Assembly: GCA_025399215.1 (NCBI GenBank)
Contig: MU621230.1
Span: forward strand, 1-44,054
Source of the DNA: Globomyces pollinis-pini
Lineage: Eukaryota; Chytridiomycota; Chytridiomycetes; Rhizophydiales; Globomycetaceae
Reading direction: 5' to 3'
DNA: 44,054 nt
Part shown: positions 40,845 through 44,054 of the stretch, in pieces
Numbering within the stretch: the stretch's first letter is position 1
Layout: every line of letters starts with the position of its first letter
Position numbers and translations under genes: made by a program
Notes under the pieces: model-generated
Told to the model about the DNA's origin: nothing
Databases searched by the model: none
The model's input: the letters and a program-made list of their open reading frames with translations, nothing else

Positions 40845-41635
40845 ATTCTAGTATATCTCAACCGCTTTCATATTGGGGATTTATACTCTTTTTCTTTGAA
40901 CTTGAAACTGTGGAACATGAATGATTCGATAAATCACACGTTTCATTCCCAATTACAACTTCAATCTGGCAGGGAAAAACTGGATTAGGACGGATTTTAA
41001 TCTCGGATGAGCTGTGTGAATCATTCAAAGCTGGAAACCGTATTGATTTGCATCCCGTGTGGAAGAAATGCCATTCACGCTACTGATTCTTACTTTGTTA
41101 ATACTTCATATTGATGATGGGCTTCATGGATAAAATACGGATCGTATGATATTAAAATTGGTCAGGTCAAACTGATGACTTCAAAATCAATAATTTACCA
41201 TAATACATTATTATATACCAGTGCGTTTTCTAATAACCATGTAGGCTATGTATTATACTAAAAGACTTTCTTTGTTTGTGCATGTTCCCGATTCATCTTG
41301 AAAAACACCGCTTGTCACACCTGTTGAAAAACAAGGCGTTCACCCTGAACATTCCAACCATTTGGTTAAGATTAAATTAAATTCATTAAATATATACGTA
41401 TGTAAAATTGTAAGATATAAGTTCAAAACAATGGTTGTAACTATGTGAAAATAAATCAATGAATCGCAGTACCCTTTGATAATCCAGACTAGCAAAGCTG
41501 TAATCTTATATTATATATCATTCCCCGAGAATGATTCTCATCTAAGTATCGATTGAACTTGATGACTTCATTGTCAGAGACACGTCACCTCACAAATTGT
41601 TAAATATCAAAAAATCTATTTACATCTTTCCAATC
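40845..41635. other. Intergenic region between GH16 and the first GH1 gene
   Basis: 791 bases, divergent promoter space. It holds a minus-strand TATAAAT (40879-40885) for GH16 and a perfect 13-nt palindrome GAGAATGATTCTC (41527-41539), about 100 bp before the GH1 ATG. No ORF with a motif was seen. Confidence 0.45.
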
Positions 41636-43218
41636 ATGTCACTATCTTTGGTAGCATTATCGGCGTTCCTATGGCAAGGAGCAATGGCTCAAGAAAAAAT
41701 GAACATTGCTTGGGGTCTTGGTACCTCAGCATATCAGATTGAAGGTGCCTATAATGTTGATGGTAAAGGTGTTGGGATCTTTGATAAATGGTTTAATGAT
41801 CCTTCCCGTGCATCCAGACCAAATGGAAATATCGCAGTAGACCATTATAACCACATGAAGGAGGATATTGGATATTTGGGAGAGTTAGGTGCAACTGCGT
41901 ATCGTTTCTCTGTATCTTGGCCAAGAATCCTACCAGATTGTACTGGAAAAGTTAACCAAGCTGGTGTGAAATTCTACTCGGATATGATTGATGAAATCAT
42001 CAAGAATGGTGCAGTACCAGTATTGACGATGTACCACTGGGATCTTCCTCAAGCCTGTCACGATCGGTATCAGAGTTGGATGAGTAAAGATATCGTACAA
42101 GACTTTACTGACTATGCTGACGTTTTGTTCAAGAATTTTGGTGATCGTGTACAATACTTTTTGACACTCAATGAACCTTCTGCTCAATGGTAAGTGCATG
42201 GATGACTGATATTAGCGGATTTGCGTACGCACAACACAAATGGCCTCCAGCATTGAATTTGACTGAATCTGCCAGATACGTTTGTGTGTAAGTGAATTAG
42301 ATAACTGAATGTAGTCACCATAAGAACCTAGCACATGCTTCAGTGGTTCAACATGCACGAAAGAACTATGCAAACAAGAAATTCAAATTTGGGATGCCAT
42401 TGATTGTTGCTTGGGGTGAACCATTGACCAACTCTCAGGCCGATTTAGATGCTCAAGATCGATTTCTCACTCATCAAACAAAATGGAATTGGGGACCATT
42501 GGTAGATGGTGATTATCCTGAAATGATGAAGAAAGACGCAGTGATTGGAAAGTATTTCCCGACCTACACCGAAGATGAGAAGAAAATGCTCAAAGGAACT
42601 CTAGATTATGTTGCAGTAAACTACTATTCAGCTTCATATATATTCAATGCGCCAGGTCGTGGACTTGAAGGCGACTTTGATGGAACTCAGGTACGTGATG
42701 GAGTAGTTCTGGGACCTGTATCGGGAACTTCATGGCAGACGGTTTATCCAGTTGGTATTAGAGGATTACTGAACTGGATCAACAAGACTTTTAAGATGGA
42801 GATTGTGGTTGCAGAATGTGGTACGTCTGTTCCTAATGAACCCAACATGACTATTGCACAAGCTGTAGATGACAAGTTCCGCCAAAGCTTCTTTGAAGGC
42901 ATTACTGAGAACTTCGCTAAAGCTGTACGTGAAGACAAACTACCTGTATCCATGTTTTTAGGATGGGCCTTATTGGACAACTTTGAATGGGTCAGCTACG
43001 ATGAACATTTTGGAGTTATTGGAGTAGATCGGTCAACACCCAAGATGACTCGATACATCAAGAATAGTGCGAGGTTTCTCCAAAAGTATTTTGCTGATAA
43101 CGCAAAAACACCGTTTAAAGTGGAGAATGGAAAACCGACCAAAAATGCTGAGTGGATCACTTTACCATCCACAATTGGTTTTATCTTTTCCGCTTCTTTG
43201 GCTTATCTTATGATGTAA
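41636..43218 (+). CDS. Secreted, GPI-type GH1 beta-glucosidase (copy 1)
   Basis: A 509-aa family 1 glycosyl hydrolase that cleaves terminal beta-glucosides. Signal peptide MSLSLVALSAFLWQGAMAQ, then WGLGTSAYQIEGAYNVDGKG (GH1 N-terminal signature), RFSVSWPRILPD, acid/base Glu in LTLNEP, nucleophile Glu in EIVVAECG (usual TENG), GWALLDNFEWVSYDEHFGV near the C-terminus. The protein ends in a hydrophobic segment (STIGFIFSASLAYLMM), suggesting a GPI or membrane anchor. Introns: 42190-42215 (26) and 42288-42314 (27). Start ATG 41636 gives the signal peptide. Likely extracellular use of plant or algal beta-glucosides; the substrate is not readable. Confidence 0.93.
41694..41788 (+). repeat. 95-nt block repeated exactly at 43960-44054
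   Basis: This stretch of GH1 copy 1 is identical base for base to the last 95 bases of the window. Flanking signal-peptide sequences differ. It marks a recent duplication or gene conversion. Confidence 0.95.
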
Positions 43219-43898
43219 ATAAAATCCTTGATTGTAAATGGGCTCTCTGTCCAACATATTGTAAATGTTCAAGTACTAAGTTTCAACACTACTTTGATTT
43301 TATCTCAAATTTAGAATTTTACTTCGGTTTTCAGCATGAATAATCAAAATAATACAGAACCCTTAGGTTTTATTTCAAAAATCCTACTTTGTGCTCTTAC
43401 AAGTTTCCGTGTTTTATATGTACATTGGTATTAATGAGCATTGGTATATGATTAGGGTGACAACAGAATGCTCAAGATGGTCTTGGTGAACAAGCAGAGT
43501 CTATCTGGTGTTAGTGTATCGCACAGCCATGCCAAACCATAACAACGGCAGAACCAAAAGTATCATGCCACTCCTTCTGCCTGAATAAATAAAATCTACC
43601 ATATCGCACAACTGGTGAATTTGAATTATTTATCATACTAACGAAGAAATATACTTTTACAAACCTCATCTTCCACCACATAATTACCATCCATCGATAA
43701 CTTATGAAGTCATCTAACAGCGGGCACAATCAATGTAATAAAATGCAACGTCGAAATTCTATATCTTACGATCTACCATTACCCTTCATCGCGATCTTTT
43801 GTGACAGTTCACAGTTGTCAAAATCCAATCACGCCACTAGGATTAAATTGAGACCAAAGGCCGTTCAAATGTAATGGAACGAATTTGACCAATTCATC
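43219..43898. other. Intergenic region between the two GH1 genes
   Basis: 680 bases with no recognisable gene. A 72-codon minus-strand ORF (43511-43729) has no motif. The region is not similar to the sequence upstream of GH1 copy 1, so the duplicated unit did not obviously include the promoter. Confidence 0.5.
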
Positions 43899-44054
43899 AT
43901 GATCAGTCGAATGTTATTTATTTCAATTCTATCATTTCTTTCAGTATCAGCGCAGAACCAAAAAATGAACATTGCTTGGGGTCTTGGTACCTCAGCATAT
44001 CAGATTGAAGGTGCCTATAATGTTGATGGTAAAGGTGTTGGGATCTTTGATAAA
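43899..44054 (+). CDS. GH1 beta-glucosidase, copy 2 (partial, cut by window end)
   Basis: ATG 43899 starts a 52-residue open frame: signal peptide MISRMLFISILSFLSVSAQ, then the same mature N-terminus as copy 1 (WGLGTSAYQIEGAYNVDGKG). The last 95 bases are identical at DNA level to 41694-41788, while the signal peptide is unrelated in sequence. Same strand as copy 1, so a tandem duplicate. The rest lies beyond the window. Confidence 0.9.
   Translation, partial: MISRMLFISILSFLSVSAQNQKMNIAWGLGTSAYQIEGAYNVDGKGVGIFDK
43960..44054 (+). repeat. Second copy of the 95-nt GH1 repeat, at the window edge
   Basis: Identical to 41694-41788; the window stops inside it, so the true repeat may be longer. 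Confidence 0.95.

Noticed and set aside
41527..41539. Palindrome GAGAATGATTCTC as a heat-shock element
   Set aside because: The GAA and TTC half-sites are separated by three bases rather than the required two.
43511..43729. 72-codon minus-strand ORF between the GH1 genes
   Set aside because: No recognisable motif and no splice partner.

Overview
This is a gene-dense, AT-rich nuclear segment of a compact eukaryotic genome, most likely a flagellated (zoosporic) early-diverging fungus. Fungal signs are a Crh-type GPI-anchored GH16 enzyme, a fungal-type Cox9, a Dot5-type nuclear peroxiredoxin, a MATA_HMG-like box protein and an opsin-related membrane protein. Three genes belong to centrioles and flagella: SAS-6, RABL2 and RIB43A. 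I cannot name the species. Compact AT-rich zoosporic lineages (rozellids, aphelids, sanchytrids, some chytrids) are all possible.

The main feature is splicing. Six-frame ORFs look broken, but family alignment rejoins them through very short GT-AG introns. I placed about 137 introns in 24 gene models. About 130 are 23-36 nt long, mostly 25-30, usually ending in TAG and sometimes AAG or CAG. Every spliced model has a length divisible by three and a family-typical size, so none of these genes is a pseudogene. Outliers are 49, 59, 71, 72, 127, 129 and 350 nt.

Layout. 226-11975, all minus: ABCC transporter, seven-bladed WD40 protein, PAS-kinase-like kinase, HSCB/Jac1 co-chaperone, SAS-6 and Sgt2. 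12011-14311, plus: a small RRM protein and chorismate synthase. 14520-15271, minus: RABL2. 15272-16060 is poorly explained. 16061-23544, plus: a tiny KEN-box ORF, a cyclin and a ROCK-like Rho kinase. 23581-24217, minus: an unrecognised protein. 24387-26909, plus: Rix7/NVL AAA ATPase. 26979-29430, minus: ataxin-2/Pbp1. 29728-33336, plus: a Neo1/ATP9 flippase. 33487-37888, minus: RIB43A, Cox9, BZW/5MP and Dot5. 38004-39568, plus: an opsin-related protein without the retinal lysine, then an HMG-box protein. 39634-40844, minus: GH16. 41636 to the end, plus: two tandem GH1 beta-glucosidase genes, the second cut by the window end inside a sequence identical to the first.

There is no operon-like functional cluster. 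Genes are packed at distances of tens to a few hundred bases, with several convergent pairs 35-70 bp apart and one divergent pair whose start codons are only 35 bp apart. No tRNA, rRNA, transposon or CRISPR array was recognised.
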